64,000 nt of DNA from Roseateles sp. (GCF_019237615.1 NZ_JAFAGT010000086.1:32434-96433); one strand, 5' to 3'; shown: positions 8,077 through 18,021, counted from the first letter of the stretch. Notes: generated by a model from the letters alone, not told the origin. Numbers and translations: made by a program.

Positions 8077-9303
8077 TTGAAGCCCATCGCCAAGTCCAGC
8101 AAGCTCGCCAGCGTCAGCTACGACATCCGCGGCCCCGTGCTGGACAAGGCGCGCCAGATGGAGGAGGAGGGCCAGAAGATCATCAAGCTGAACATCGGCA
8201 ACACGGCCGTGTTCGGCCTGACGCCGCCGGACGAGATCGTGCAGGACATGATCCGCAACCTGGCCGACGCCGGTGGCTACACCGACAGCAAGGGCTTGTT
8301 CGCGCCGCGCAAGGCGGTGGTGCACTACACCCAGGAGAAGGGCATCCGGGGCGTCACCGTGGACGACGTGTACCTCGGCAACGGCGCCTCCGAGCTGATC
8401 CAGATGGCCATCAACGCGCTGGTCAACGACGGCGACGAGATCCTCATCCCGAGCCCCGACTTCCCGCTCTACACGGCCGTGGTGGGCCTGTCGGGCGGCC
8501 GCCCGGTGCACTACCGCTGCGACGAAGGCGCCGGCTGGCTGCCCGACCTCGCCGACATCGAGGCCAACATCACGCCGCGCACCCGCGGCATCATGGTCTG
8601 CAACCCCAACAACCCGACCGGCGCGCTGTACCCGACCGACCTGCTGCAGGGCATCATCGAGATCGCCCGCCGGCACCAGCTTGTCATCTTTGCCGACGAG
8701 ATCTACGACAAGACGCTGTACGACGGCAACGTCCACACCAGCATGGCGGCCCTGGCCGACGACGTGCTCTTCGTGACCTTCAACGGCCTCTCAAAGAACT
8801 ACCGCAGCTGCGGCTACCGCGCCGGCTGGATGGTTCTCAGCGGCGAGAAGCGCCACGCCCGCGACTACATCGAGGGCCTGAACATGCTGGCCTCGCTGCG
8901 CCTGTGCTCCAACACGCCGGGCCAGCTGGCCATCCAGACGGCGCTGGGCGGCTACCAGAGCATCCGCGACCTCGTCGCACCCAGCGGACGGCTCTGCCAC
9001 CAGCGCGACCTCGCCTACGAGCTGCTGACGCAGATCCCCGGCGTCAGCGTCGTCAAGCCCAAGGCGGCGCTCTACATGTTCCCGCGCCTGGATCCCAAGA
9101 TCTACCCTATCGCCGACGACCAGCAGTTCGCCTACGAGCTGCTGGCCGAGGAGAAGGTGCTGATCGTCCAGGGCACCGGCTTCAACTGGCCCGAGCACGA
9201 CCACTTCCGCCTCGTCTTCCTGCCCAATGTGGACGACCTGCGGGAGGCCATCGGCCGCATCGAACGTTTCCTGGGCGGCTACCGCCGCCGTCATTTCTCC
9301 TGA
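8077..9303 (+). CDS. alaA: Alanine transaminase-type PLP-dependent aminotransferase
   Basis: Fold-type I aminotransferase, most like AlaA, making alanine from pyruvate and glutamate. The PLP lysine is K240 in GLSKNYRSCGYR; the substrate/PLP motifs NPNNPTG (176-182) and DEIYDK (207-212) are intact. The start is TTG 8077, supported by GGAG at 8067-8070 six bases upstream and by the family N-terminus KPIAKSSKL; no ATG is suitable. 408 residues. It heads the alaA-hom-thrC series on the plus strand, with 77 bp to hom. Confidence 0.85.
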   Translation: MKPIAKSSKLASVSYDIRGPVLDKARQMEEEGQKIIKLNIGNTAVFGLTPPDEIVQDMIRNLADAGGYTDSKGLFAPRKAVVHYTQEKGIRGVTVDDVYLGNGASELIQMAINALVNDGDEILIPSPDFPLYTAVVGLSGGRPVHYRCDEGAGWLPDLADIEANITPRTRGIMVCNPNNPTGALYPTDLLQGIIEIARRHQLVIFADEIYDKTLYDGNVHTSMAALADDVLFVTFNGLSKNYRSCGYRAGWMVLSGEKRHARDYIEGLNMLASLRLCSNTPGQLAIQTALGGYQSIRDLVAPSGRLCHQRDLAYELLTQIPGVSVVKPKAALYMFPRLDPKIYPIADDQQFAYELLAEEKVLIVQGTGFNWPEHDHFRLVFLPNVDDLREAIGRIERFLGGYRRRHFS

Positions 9304-9380
9304 GAGAGTATTTTTTGACTTGCGGGACAGGCCGCCCGAGCGCAGCGAGCTGCTCTGCCCCCAACTGACCAAGGGTTTCC

Positions 9381-10700
9381 ATGAAAGCGATTCAAGTCGG
9401 CCTGATCGGCCTGGGCACCGTCGGTGCCGGCACCTTCCACGTCTTGCAGCGCAACCAGGCCGAGATTCGCGGCCGCGCCGGCCGGGGCATCGAGATCGCG
9501 ATGGTGGCGGCCCGCAGCGCCGAGCGTGCCAAGGCCTACCAGGCCATCGTCGGCGACGGCGTGCCTTGCGTCGGTGACGCCCAGCAACTGGTCAACAACC
9601 CCGCCATCGACATCATCGTCGAGCTGATCGGCGGCATCGAGCCGGCGCGCACGCTGGTGCTGCAGGCCATCGCCAACGGCAAGCATGTCGTCACGGCCAA
9701 CAAGGCGCTGCTGGCCCTGCATGGCACCGAGATCTTCGAAGCCGCCCGCGAGAAGGGCGTCGTCGTCGCGTTCGAGGCGGCCGTGGCCGGCGGCATCCCC
9801 ATCATCAAGGCACTGCGCGAGGGCCTGACCGCCAACCGCATCGAGTGGATCGCCGGCATCATCAACGGCACGACCAACTTCATCCTGTCCGAGATGCGCG
9901 GCAAGGGCCTGGACTTCGCCACCGTGCTCAAGGAGGCCCAGCGCCTGGGGTATGCCGAGAGCGACCCGACCTTCGACATCGAGGGCGTGGACGCGGCCCA
10001 CAAGCTCACGCTGATGAGCGCCATCGCCTTCGGCGTGCCGGTGCAGTTCGACAAGGCCTATGTGGAGGGCATCTCCAGCCTGCAGGCCACCGACATCAAG
10101 TACGCCGAGCAGCTGGGCTACCGCATCAAGCTGCTGGGCATCACGCGCCGCCGCCAGGAGGGCATCGAGGTGCGCGTGCACCCGACGCTGATCCCGGCCA
10201 GCCGCCTGGTCGCCAACGTCGAGGGCGCGATGAACGCCGTCGTCGTGCAGGCCGACGCCGTCGGCACGACGCTGTACTACGGCAAGGGTGCCGGCGCCGA
10301 GCCGACCGCCTCGGCCGTCGTTGCCGACCTCGTCGACGTGACCCGCCTGGCCACGGCCGACCCCGACCACCGGGTGCCCCACCTGGCCTTCCAGCCGGAC
10401 GCCATCAGCGACACGCCCATCCTCGAGATGGCCGACGTGCACACGGCCTTCTACCTGCGCCTGGTCGTGGCCGACCAGCCCGGCGTGCTGTCGCGCATCA
10501 CCACCATCCTGGCCGAGCACGACATCTCCATCGACGCGGTGCTGCAGCGCGAGTCCGCCGAGGGCGAGCGCCAGACCGACCTCATCATCCTGACCCACGA
10601 CACCATCGAGGGCCGCATGAACGAGGCGCTGGCCAAGATGCAGGGCCTGCCGACCGTGCTCGCGCCGATCGTGCGCATCCGCAAGGAAGAACTGGCCTGA
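9381..10700 (+). CDS. hom: Homoserine dehydrogenase
   Basis: Reduces aspartate semialdehyde to homoserine, the branch point to threonine and methionine. The N-terminal NAD(P)-binding loop GLGTVGAG (10-17), the catalytic-domain segment FDIEGVDAAHKLTLM and a C-terminal ACT domain (about 355-439, beginning FYLRLVVADQPGVLSRI) are all present, so feedback control by an amino acid is likely. 439 residues, full length. It is followed after 13 bp by thrC, an operon order common in betaproteobacteria. Confidence 0.95.
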   Translation: MKAIQVGLIGLGTVGAGTFHVLQRNQAEIRGRAGRGIEIAMVAARSAERAKAYQAIVGDGVPCVGDAQQLVNNPAIDIIVELIGGIEPARTLVLQAIANGKHVVTANKALLALHGTEIFEAAREKGVVVAFEAAVAGGIPIIKALREGLTANRIEWIAGIINGTTNFILSEMRGKGLDFATVLKEAQRLGYAESDPTFDIEGVDAAHKLTLMSAIAFGVPVQFDKAYVEGISSLQATDIKYAEQLGYRIKLLGITRRRQEGIEVRVHPTLIPASRLVANVEGAMNAVVVQADAVGTTLYYGKGAGAEPTASAVVADLVDVTRLATADPDHRVPHLAFQPDAISDTPILEMADVHTAFYLRLVVADQPGVLSRITTILAEHDISIDAVLQRESAEGERQTDLIILTHDTIEGRMNEALAKMQGLPTVLAPIVRIRKEELA

Positions 10701-10713
10701 TCCGGACACCGAC

Positions 10714-12105
10714 ATGAAGTACATCAGCACCCGCGGCGACCAGGCCGAGCGCGGCTTCTCGGACATCCTGCTCGAAGGTCTGGCGCCCGACGGCGGCCTC
10801 TACCTGCCCAAGGCCTACCCCAAGGTCGACGCGGCCACGCTGGCGCGCTGGCGCGGCCTGGCCTATGCGGACCTGGCCTTCGAGATCCTGTCGCTCTACA
10901 TCGACGACATCCCGGCCGATGACCTGCGCGCCATCACGCGCAAGGTCTACACGGCCGAGGTCTTCGGCACCGAGGCCATCACGCCGCTGACCTGGCTGGG
11001 CGAGCACATCGCGCTGCAGGGCCTGTCCAACGGCCCCACGCTGGCCTTCAAGGACATGGCCATGCAGCTGCTCGGTGCGCTGTTCGAGTACGAGCTGGGC
11101 CGCCGCGGCGAGACGCTGAACATCCTGGGCGCCACCTCCGGCGACACCGGCAGCGCGGCCGAGTACGCGATGCGCGGCAAGAAGGGCGTCAACGTCTTCA
11201 TGCTCAGCCCCGATGGCCGCATGAGCCCCTTCCAGCAGGCGCAGATGTTCAGCCTGCAGGACGCCAACATCCACAACATCGCCATCGAGGGCGTGTTCGA
11301 CGACTGCCAGGACATCGTCAAGGCCGTGTCCAACGACCTGGCCTTCAAGCGCGAGCACCGCATCGGCACCGTCAACTCCATCAACTGGGCGCGGCTGCTG
11401 GCCCAGGTCGTCTACTACTTCGCCGGCTATTTCCAGGCCACCAAGTCGAACGAGGAGAAGGTCAGCTTCACGGTGCCGTCGGGCAACTTCGGCAATGTCT
11501 GCGCCGGCCATGTGGCGCGCATGATGGGCCTGCCCATCGCCAAACTCGTCGTCGCGACCAACGAGAACGACGTGCTGGACGAGTTCTTCCGCACCGGCGC
11601 CTACCGGCCGCGCGGCACGGCCGACACGCACGAGACCTCCAGCCCGTCGATGGACATCTCCAAGGCCAGCAACTTCGAGCGCTTCGTGTTCGACTTGCTG
11701 GGCCGCGATGGTGGCCGTGTGAAGCAGCATTTCACGTCGCCGGCCTTCGAGCTGACGGCCGGCGAGCATATGGACATCGCGGGCTTTGGCTTCGTCTCCG
11801 GCCGCAGCACCCATGCCGACCGCATCGCGACCATACGTCGCTGCCATGCCGAGCATGGCGTCGTCATCGACCCGCACACGGCAGACGGCCTCAAGGTCGC
11901 GCTGGAGAAGTGCGACCCTGCCGTGACCATGCTGGTGCTGGAGACGGCGCTGCCGGCCAAGTTCGCGGCCACCATCCACGAGGCGCTGGACATTGAGCCG
12001 CCCCGCCCCGCGGGCCTCGAAGGCATAGAGCAGCTTCCCAAGCGCGTGAAGGTCATGCGGGCGGATGTGGAAGCCGTGAAGGCCTACATTCACGCCCATG
12101 TCTGA
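10714..12105 (+). CDS. thrC: Threonine synthase
   Basis: Converts O-phosphohomoserine to threonine with PLP. The Schiff-base lysine is K113 in GPTLAFKDMAMQ, and the phosphate/PLP loop is ATSGDTGSAAEYA. The N-terminus KYISTRGDQAERGFSDIL is typical. 463 residues, intact. The gene directly follows hom and overlaps the moeA start by 8 bp, so hom, thrC and moeA are probably cotranscribed. Confidence 0.95.
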   Translation: MKYISTRGDQAERGFSDILLEGLAPDGGLYLPKAYPKVDAATLARWRGLAYADLAFEILSLYIDDIPADDLRAITRKVYTAEVFGTEAITPLTWLGEHIALQGLSNGPTLAFKDMAMQLLGALFEYELGRRGETLNILGATSGDTGSAAEYAMRGKKGVNVFMLSPDGRMSPFQQAQMFSLQDANIHNIAIEGVFDDCQDIVKAVSNDLAFKREHRIGTVNSINWARLLAQVVYYFAGYFQATKSNEEKVSFTVPSGNFGNVCAGHVARMMGLPIAKLVVATNENDVLDEFFRTGAYRPRGTADTHETSSPSMDISKASNFERFVFDLLGRDGGRVKQHFTSPAFELTAGEHMDIAGFGFVSGRSTHADRIATIRRCHAEHGVVIDPHTADGLKVALEKCDPAVTMLVLETALPAKFAATIHEALDIEPPRPAGLEGIEQLPKRVKVMRADVEAVKAYIHAHV

Positions 12106-13309
12106 TGCTCCCAAGAAACCCGCCCTGACCCCGCTGGACGAGGCGCTGGCCACGCTGCTGGCCCAGGTCCAGCCCCTCGCGGGGCGCGAAACGCTGCCCG
12201 CCACGCAGGCCTGCGGCCGGGTGCTGGCGGCGGACCTGATCTCGCCCGTGGATGTGCCACCGGCCGACAACTCGGCCATGGACGGCTATGCGCTGCGTGC
12301 CGCCGATGCCGCTGCGGCCCTGCCCGTGACACAGCGCATTCCGGCCGGCAGCGTGCCCCTTGCGCTCGCCGCCGGCGAGGCCGCGCGCATCTTCACCGGC
12401 GCCCAGGTGCCGCCGGGCGCCGACACCGTCGTCATGCAGGAGCACACCGAGCTGCTGGACGGCCGCGTGCGCGTGACCCAGCCGGTCACGCCCGGCCAGC
12501 ATGTGCGCCTGCGCGGCGAGGACCTGAAGGCCGGCAACGTCGTGCTGCCCGCCGGCACGCGGCTGGACGCCGTGGCCCTGGGCCTCGCGGCCACGGCCGG
12601 CGCCGCCGAACTGACGGTGACGCGCCGCCCGCGCGTGGCCCTGTTCTCGACCGGCGACGAACTCGTCATGCCGGGCGAGCCGCTGCCGCCCGGCGCCATC
12701 TACAACTCCAACCGCTTCACGCTGCGGGCGCTGCTGCAGGGCCTGGGTTGCGAGGTGGTGGACCTGGGCATCGTGCCCGACCAGCTCGACGCCACCCGCG
12801 CCGCGCTGCGCGAGGCGGCCGCCCGGGCCGACGTCATCCTGACCTCCGGCGGCGTCTCCGTCGGCGAGGAAGACCACCTGCGCCCCGCAGTGCAGGCGGA
12901 GGGGCAGCTGGACCTCTGGGCCATCGCCATCAAGCCCGGCAAGCCGTTCGCCCATGGCCGCGTCGGTGGCGCGCACTTCATCGGCCTGCCGGGCAACCCG
13001 GTATCCAGCCTCGTGACCTTCCTGGTGCTGGTGCGGCCGTTCCTGCTGAAGCTGCAGGGCGCGGCGCAGCTGGCGCCGCGCGGCTACCGCATCGCCGCCG
13101 GTTTCGACTGGCCCAACCCCGACAAGCGCCGCGAATTCCTGCGCGTGCGCCTGGACGAGGCGGGCGGTCTGGCCCTGTTCGCCAACCAGAGCAGCGGCGT
13201 GCTGACCTCGGCCTTCTGGGCGGATGGCCTGCTGGACAACCCGGCCGGCCGGTTCTTCAAGGCTGGCGACGCGGTGCGCTTCATCCCCTTCGCGGAGCTG
13301 CTGTCGTGA
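12098..13309 (+). CDS. moeA: Molybdopterin molybdenumtransferase
   Basis: Inserts molybdenum into adenylylated molybdopterin. The MoeA hallmark PPADNSAMDGYAL lies at about 48-60, and the MogA-like domain carries SGGVSVGEEDHL and GLPGNPVSS. 403 residues, normal for the family. The start overlaps thrC by 8 bp, and the stop overlaps the GTG start of moaD (GTGA), so translation is coupled on both sides. Confidence 0.93.
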   Translation: MSDAPKKPALTPLDEALATLLAQVQPLAGRETLPATQACGRVLAADLISPVDVPPADNSAMDGYALRAADAAAALPVTQRIPAGSVPLALAAGEAARIFTGAQVPPGADTVVMQEHTELLDGRVRVTQPVTPGQHVRLRGEDLKAGNVVLPAGTRLDAVALGLAATAGAAELTVTRRPRVALFSTGDELVMPGEPLPPGAIYNSNRFTLRALLQGLGCEVVDLGIVPDQLDATRAALREAAARADVILTSGGVSVGEEDHLRPAVQAEGQLDLWAIAIKPGKPFAHGRVGGAHFIGLPGNPVSSLVTFLVLVRPFLLKLQGAAQLAPRGYRIAAGFDWPNPDKRREFLRVRLDEAGGLALFANQSSGVLTSAFWADGLLDNPAGRFFKAGDAVRFIPFAELLS

Positions 13310-13563
13310 CGGTCACCGTGAAGTTGCGCTTCTTCGCCTCGCTGCGCGAGAAGCTGGGCGAGGGCGAGGCACTGAGCCTGCCCGGCGCCAGCACCGTGGG
13401 CACGGCGCGCGACGCGCTGCTCGCCCGCGGTGGCGTGCATGCCGAAGCCCTGGCCCGCAGCCGCGCCGTGCGCGCGGCGCTGAACCAGAAGATGGTGCCT
13501 GAATCCGCTGCGCTGGCGGATGGCGACGAACTGGCGTTCTTCCCTCCGGTGACCGGTGGCTGA
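13306..13563 (+). CDS. moaD: Molybdopterin synthase sulphur carrier subunit
   Basis: Small ubiquitin-fold protein that carries sulphur on its C-terminal Gly-Gly to MoaE. The 85-residue chain starts TVTVKLRFFASLREKLG and ends in FFPPVTGG, the diagnostic terminus. The GTG start at 13306 overlaps the moeA stop as GTGA. Its partner moaE, normally adjacent, lies 7.8 kb away at 21350, beyond the polyamine block. Confidence 0.9.
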   Translation: MTVTVKLRFFASLREKLGEGEALSLPGASTVGTARDALLARGGVHAEALARSRAVRAALNQKMVPESAALADGDELAFFPPVTGG

Positions 13564-13566
13564 GCC

Positions 13567-13932
13567 TTGAAGGGCCTGCACCTGACCGCGGATCTGCGCG
13601 GAGTCGACCCTGCGCTGTCCCTGATGACCGATCCGGTATCGCTTGGGACCCGGTGCAGCGAGGCCGTCACCGCGGCGGGCCTGCAGGGCGTGGCCGAGCT
13701 GATGCACCGCTTCGGCCCCGCGGACGGGCAGGGCGGCATCACCGGCGTCGTGCTGCTGGCCGAGTCGCACCTGGCCGTGCACACCTGGCCCGAGCTGGGC
13801 GCGGTGACGCTGGACGTCTATGTCTGCAACTACGGCGGCGACAACAGCACCAAGGCCGAGCGGCTGATGGCCGCGCTGGTCGAGCTCTTCGAGCCGGCCG
13901 AGGTGAGCCGGCAAAGACTGCTCAGAGGCTGA
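13567..13932 (+). CDS. speD: S-adenosylmethionine decarboxylase proenzyme
   Basis: Self-cleaving pyruvoyl enzyme that supplies decarboxylated AdoMet for aminopropyl transfer. The cleavage site is AESHLAVHTWPE, with Ser67 the pyruvoyl precursor; Cys87 in VYVCNYGGD is the expected proton donor. 121 residues, the short prokaryotic class. The start is TTG at 13567, three bases after moaD, so it probably shares the moeA-moaD transcript. It converges on the flavoprotein gene, overlapping it by 11 bp, and completes the enzyme set of the facing operon. Confidence 0.88.
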   Translation: MKGLHLTADLRGVDPALSLMTDPVSLGTRCSEAVTAAGLQGVAELMHRFGPADGQGGITGVVLLAESHLAVHTWPELGAVTLDVYVCNYGGDNSTKAERLMAALVELFEPAEVSRQRLLRG

Positions 13933-15475
13933 GCCGCGCCGCGGCCGTGACGCCGGCCGTATAGGCCTCCTCGAACACCGAGTAGCCGGCCAGGTCGGCG
14001 TGCGCGAAGACGACGCGGCCGCGTGCGGCGTTCAGCGCGGCCAGCTCGTCCGAGCCGCGCAGGCCGGGCACCGGGATGCTCATGGCATGGCCGAAGCGGC
14101 AAAGGTCGATGCGTTCGACCTGGGCGGGCAGGTCAGGGTGGGTTGTCGCCAGCTCCGCGATGACGCGCTGTGCCCAGTGCCGCCAGGGCTGGGTCAGCAG
14201 CTCGTCGCGCTCGGCCGTCGGCAATGCCAGATAGGCCGTCAGCAGCGGCGGGCGCGGCGTCGGGTCCAGCGTCTGGTGGCGCGCGTCGACGTAGCCCAGC
14301 GCCGTCGATCCGTAGCGCACGTTGTCCCAGGCCGGCGGCGCGCCGGGGCGGGCCAGCAGCGGCTCGCGCAGCAGCAGGTTGGCGGTCAGCCAGGGTGCGT
14401 AGCGCAGGCGGCCGGCGGCGGCACGCAGCGCCTCGGGTGGCGTGGCCAGCAGCCGGTTGGCGATGAACAGCGGCGTGGCCATGACGACGGCGCGGGCCTG
14501 CCAGCGCTCGGGGGCGCCGGCCGTCTCGTTCCAGGCCAGCAACTCGATACCCGAGCGACCTTCGGTCACGCGCATCGCCAGGCGGCCGGTGTGGATGCGC
14601 TCGCGCAGCGGTGCGGCCAGGCGCTGCGACAGCCAGCCATTGCCTTCGGGCCAGGTCAGCACCGGCTCGCGCTCGCCGGCCTCGTCGCCCGGCGCATGGA
14701 AGCCGTGGCGGCTGGCGAAGTAGTGCAGCCCGGCCCAGGCCGACACGGCGTCGGCACTGGCGCCGAAGTCGTCGCGGCAGCAGTAGTCGAGATACCAGCG
14801 CAGGCGGGTGTCGGTCAGCGCGTTGGCGTCCAGCCAGGTGGCGAAGGTCTGCGCGTCCAGCGCGGCATGGCCGGCGGTCCAGCGGGCGTGGTGCGTGGGC
14901 ATCGCGAAGCCCAGCTCGCGCTGGGCCTGGGCGACCAGCGCCGAGAAGCGCCGGTATTGGGCGAGCGCGGCCGCATCGGACGGCGGCGGGAGCAGGCTCT
15001 CGCGCCATTCGCCGTCGATGAACAGGCGCTCCTGCGGGCTGTGGCACAGGTGGCGCTCGTCCCACACCGTGCGGCCGAACTGCTCGCGGGCGAGGCCCAG
15101 GTCGTGCAGCAGCGCGTTGACCTCGCGTGCCTCGGGGCCGGGCAGCGGCAGGTAGTGGGCGCCCAGCGGGCAGGCCGAGCCGGCCAGGCCGTGGCCGCGG
15201 CTGTTGCCGCCGGCCTGGTCTTCCAGGTCCAGCAGCGCGAAGTCGTCGATGCCGCGACGGGCCAGTTCGCGTGCGCAGGCCAGGCCCGCGATGCCCGCGC
15301 CGACGATGAGGATGCCGGTCTTCCTCGGCGGTCCGCCGGCCTGGGGCAATTCGCCGCGCAGCCGATGGCCCCGTTCCGGGTGCGTGCCGACCCAGCCGCC
15401 CTGCAGGGCCGGCGCGTCGGGGGTGCAGCCCGCGCCGGCCAGCCCGGCGAGCAGCAGCTCGCGCCGCCTCAGCAT
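13922..15475 (-). CDS. Exported FAD-dependent amine-oxidase-like oxidoreductase
   Basis: Flavoprotein with the dinucleotide loop GAGIAG (59-64) in ILIVGAGIAGLACARELARRG, resembling amine oxidases and phytoene-desaturase-like proteins. The N-terminus LRRRELLLAGLAGAGC suggests twin-arginine export and a possible lipoprotein Cys17, although the lipobox is weak. 517 residues. The start at 15475 shares one base with the stop of the aminopropyltransferase gene, so it is the last gene of the operon. Oxidation of a polyamine or of its modified product is an attractive inference, not shown by any residue. Confidence 0.75.
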   Translation of the reverse strand: MLRRRELLLAGLAGAGCTPDAPALQGGWVGTHPERGHRLRGELPQAGGPPRKTGILIVGAGIAGLACARELARRGIDDFALLDLEDQAGGNSRGHGLAGSACPLGAHYLPLPGPEAREVNALLHDLGLAREQFGRTVWDERHLCHSPQERLFIDGEWRESLLPPPSDAAALAQYRRFSALVAQAQRELGFAMPTHHARWTAGHAALDAQTFATWLDANALTDTRLRWYLDYCCRDDFGASADAVSAWAGLHYFASRHGFHAPGDEAGEREPVLTWPEGNGWLSQRLAAPLRERIHTGRLAMRVTEGRSGIELLAWNETAGAPERWQARAVVMATPLFIANRLLATPPEALRAAAGRLRYAPWLTANLLLREPLLARPGAPPAWDNVRYGSTALGYVDARHQTLDPTPRPPLLTAYLALPTAERDELLTQPWRHWAQRVIAELATTHPDLPAQVERIDLCRFGHAMSIPVPGLRGSDELAALNAARGRVVFAHADLAGYSVFEEAYTAGVTAAARLSL

Positions 15476-17028
15476 CAGTGCACCCGCCCCCATTCGGCCT
15501 CGAACTCCTGCACCAGCACCTGGTTGGACAGCCGGTTGACCTCGGTCGGCACGCGGGCCATGTCGGGCGGGAAGTCCAGCAGGGCCGGCAGGCTGCCGGG
15601 GCTGACGAAGCGCAGGCCCGGCGGGAACTGCGTGGGCAGCCTGAAGGGCCGGCGCGACGCGAGCACGAAGCCCCATTCGCCGAACGACGGCACATGGGCG
15701 TGGTAGGGCGTCGCCGTCAGCCCGGTGGCCTCTATGGTCGTGACGACGGTCCAGAAGCTGCGCCGCGCGATCAGCGGCGACGTGGTCTGCACGACGGCAT
15801 AGCCGGAGGCGCTCAGGTGCTGGTCCACGAGTTCGTAGAAGCTGGCCGTGTAGAGCTTGCCGAGCGCGAAGTTGGAGGGGTCGGGGAAGTCGATGACGAT
15901 GACGTCGAAGGTGTCGTGCTGCTGCTCCAGCCAGCCGAAGGCGTCGGCATTGACGATGCGCAGCTTGGGACTGGACAGCGCGTGGCCGTTCAGCGCCGAG
16001 AGTCGCGCGTTGTCGCGGAACAGCGTGGTCATCAGCGGGTCCAGTTCGACGAGGGTGACCTGCTCGACGCTGGCGTACTTCAGGATCTCGCGCACGGCCA
16101 TGCCGTCGCCGCCGCCCAGCACCAGCACGCGCTTTGGAGCGCCATGCGCCGCCATGGCGGGCTGCACCAGGGTCTCGTGGTAACGGTACTCGTCGCGGGA
16201 GTGGAACTGCAGGTTGCCGTTCAGGAACAGGCGGGTGCCGGCATGGCCGTCGGTGACGACGATGCGCTGGTAGGCGCTGCTCTGCTTGAAGACGATCTGC
16301 TCGCCGTAGAAGCGGTCCTCGGCCCAGGTCGTCAGCCGCTCGGCGCCGGCCAGCGCCGCCAGCAGCAGCACTGCCGACAGCGCGCAGGCGGCGGCGTGGG
16401 CGCGCTTGGCGCGCAGGTCGGCGCGGAACAGCCACAGCGCCCAGATCGCGACGGCGACGTTCAGCAACCCGAAGGCGACGCCCGTGCGCACCAGGCCCAG
16501 CTGCGGCACCAGCACGAGGGGGAAGGCCAGCGCGACAAGCAGGGCGCCGAGGTAGTCGAAGGTGAGCACCTGCGAGACCAGGTCCTTGAGGCCGTAGCGC
16601 GCGCTGAAGTGGCGCTTCAGCATGCGCATGACCAGCGGGATCTCCAGCCCCACCAGCGTGCCGACCAGCAGCACCAGCGCATAAAGCAGCACGCGGAACG
16701 GCGCCGCCTCGCCCGGCGGCAGCAGGCTGTGCACGGCGAACAGCGCCGCGGGCATGAGGCCGCCGATGACGCCCACCAGCAGCTCCACCTGCAGAAAGAC
16801 ACCGACGAGCTGCCGTTCGACGAAGCGCGACAGCCAGGAGCCCAGCCCCATCGCGAACAGGTAGACGCCGATGACGGTGGAGAACTGCAGCACCGAGTCG
16901 CCGAGCAGATAGCTCGCCAGCGCGCCCGCGGCCAGTTCGTAGACCAGGCCACAGGCGGCGATGACGAAGACGCTGGCGAGCAGCAGCAGCTCGGCCGGCG
17001 TGGCGCGCGTGCGGTGCTGCTCGCTCAC
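15475..17028 (-). CDS. Membrane-anchored polyamine aminopropyltransferase (SpeE-like)
   Basis: The C-terminal half (about 240-517) is a spermidine-synthase fold with AdoMet-type loop LGGGDG (304-309), ELD (328-330) and the catalytic DFPDP (380-384). The N-terminal 230 residues are a hydrophobic domain with roughly seven membrane segments, so the enzyme is tied to the inner membrane. 517 residues. The start is GTG 17028, overlapping the previous stop as GTGA; the frame reads on upstream without a better start. With speD it can transfer aminopropyl groups, but the acceptor cannot be read from sequence. Confidence 0.85.
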   Translation of the reverse strand: MSEQHRTRATPAELLLLASVFVIAACGLVYELAAGALASYLLGDSVLQFSTVIGVYLFAMGLGSWLSRFVERQLVGVFLQVELLVGVIGGLMPAALFAVHSLLPPGEAAPFRVLLYALVLLVGTLVGLEIPLVMRMLKRHFSARYGLKDLVSQVLTFDYLGALLVALAFPLVLVPQLGLVRTGVAFGLLNVAVAIWALWLFRADLRAKRAHAAACALSAVLLLAALAGAERLTTWAEDRFYGEQIVFKQSSAYQRIVVTDGHAGTRLFLNGNLQFHSRDEYRYHETLVQPAMAAHGAPKRVLVLGGGDGMAVREILKYASVEQVTLVELDPLMTTLFRDNARLSALNGHALSSPKLRIVNADAFGWLEQQHDTFDVIVIDFPDPSNFALGKLYTASFYELVDQHLSASGYAVVQTTSPLIARRSFWTVVTTIEATGLTATPYHAHVPSFGEWGFVLASRRPFRLPTQFPPGLRFVSPGSLPALLDFPPDMARVPTEVNRLSNQVLVQEFEAEWGRVH

Positions 17029-17987
17029 GGCTGGGCCGGGGCGAGCAGCACCGAGAAGGCCAGGCGCGTGCCGTCGGGGCTGGCGGCGATGTTGCGGATG
17101 GCCCCGCCGACGTCCGCCAGCTCGGCGAGAGGCTTGAAGCCGCTGCCCGGCCGGCCGTCCCAGCGCAGCAGCAGCCGCTCGCGCGCCATCAGCAGCGAGC
17201 CGTCGGGCAGCCAGGCGTAGTACTGGCTGCGGTTGGGATCCTTCTCTCCCTCGGGTCCCAGCGGCGTCTCCACCAGCACCTGGGGCGCGGCATCGCCTTC
17301 GCCCATCGCGCAGATGCGCCAATGCGCGGGGTCGGCCTGCTCGACGAAGCTCGCGCGCCTGCCGTCGGGCGCACGCCCCAGCGAGCGGCCGGGCTTGTCG
17401 GTCAGCGGCGTGGTCTGGCCGGTGGCGCGGTTGAAGATCACGGCGCGGTGGGCGTTGCGCTGGGCCACGTCGTCGACGATGAAGAGCGCCAGGCGCTGCG
17501 CGTCTATCCAGGCGTGATAGCCGACCCGCAGCACGGGGACGACCGGCGCGATGGCCTGGCCGTCCCAGCCGAAGCGCCACAGCGAGGGCTGCTTGCTTTC
17601 GATGCCGTAGTTCGGGTCGGCGTCGACGACGCGTATGGCCGAGAAGCCGCTGCCGTCGGGCAGCGGCGTGGGCGAGTAGAGGTTGTGCTCCGTGTTCGTC
17701 AGCGCCGTCGTCTTGCCGCTGGCGAAGTCGTGGCGGTACACGTTGTTGGAGCCGCTGCGGTCGGAGGCGTAGAGCAGTGCGGAGCCGTCGCGCGTGAAGG
17801 CGGGCTGGAAGTTGGCGCCCCTGGTGTCCGTGATGCGCTTGACCTCGCTCACCCGGCCCGTGGCGAGGTCCAGCCGGGCCAGCACGATGGCGATGTCGGG
17901 CCTGGCATCGGCGGCCAGGGCCGGCGCCGCGGCGGCGCAGAGCAGGGCTTGCAGGGCGAGGCGGCGGGTGGGGGCCGGCAGGAGCAT
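17025..17987 (-). CDS. Exported TolB-like beta-propeller protein
   Basis: 320 residues with a cleavable signal peptide (LLCAAAAPALAADA) and PD40/WD40-like blades such as FQPAFTRDGSALLYASDRSG, LYSPTPLPDGSGF and AASPDGTRLAFS. These repeats are typical of TolB-type periplasmic propellers that act as protein-binding scaffolds. It lies inside the polyamine operon: 34 bp after the YciI-like gene and overlapping the aminopropyltransferase start by 4 bp. No catalytic motif is visible, and the binding partner is unknown. Confidence 0.75.
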   Translation of the reverse strand: MLLPAPTRRLALQALLCAAAAPALAADARPDIAIVLARLDLATGRVSEVKRITDTRGANFQPAFTRDGSALLYASDRSGSNNVYRHDFASGKTTALTNTEHNLYSPTPLPDGSGFSAIRVVDADPNYGIESKQPSLWRFGWDGQAIAPVVPVLRVGYHAWIDAQRLALFIVDDVAQRNAHRAVIFNRATGQTTPLTDKPGRSLGRAPDGRRASFVEQADPAHWRICAMGEGDAAPQVLVETPLGPEGEKDPNRSQYYAWLPDGSLLMARERLLLRWDGRPGSGFKPLAELADVGGAIRNIAASPDGTRLAFSVLLAPAQP

Positions 17988-18021
17988 GGCGTGCGGATGA
18001 AGTGGGATGGCGGGCAGCAGT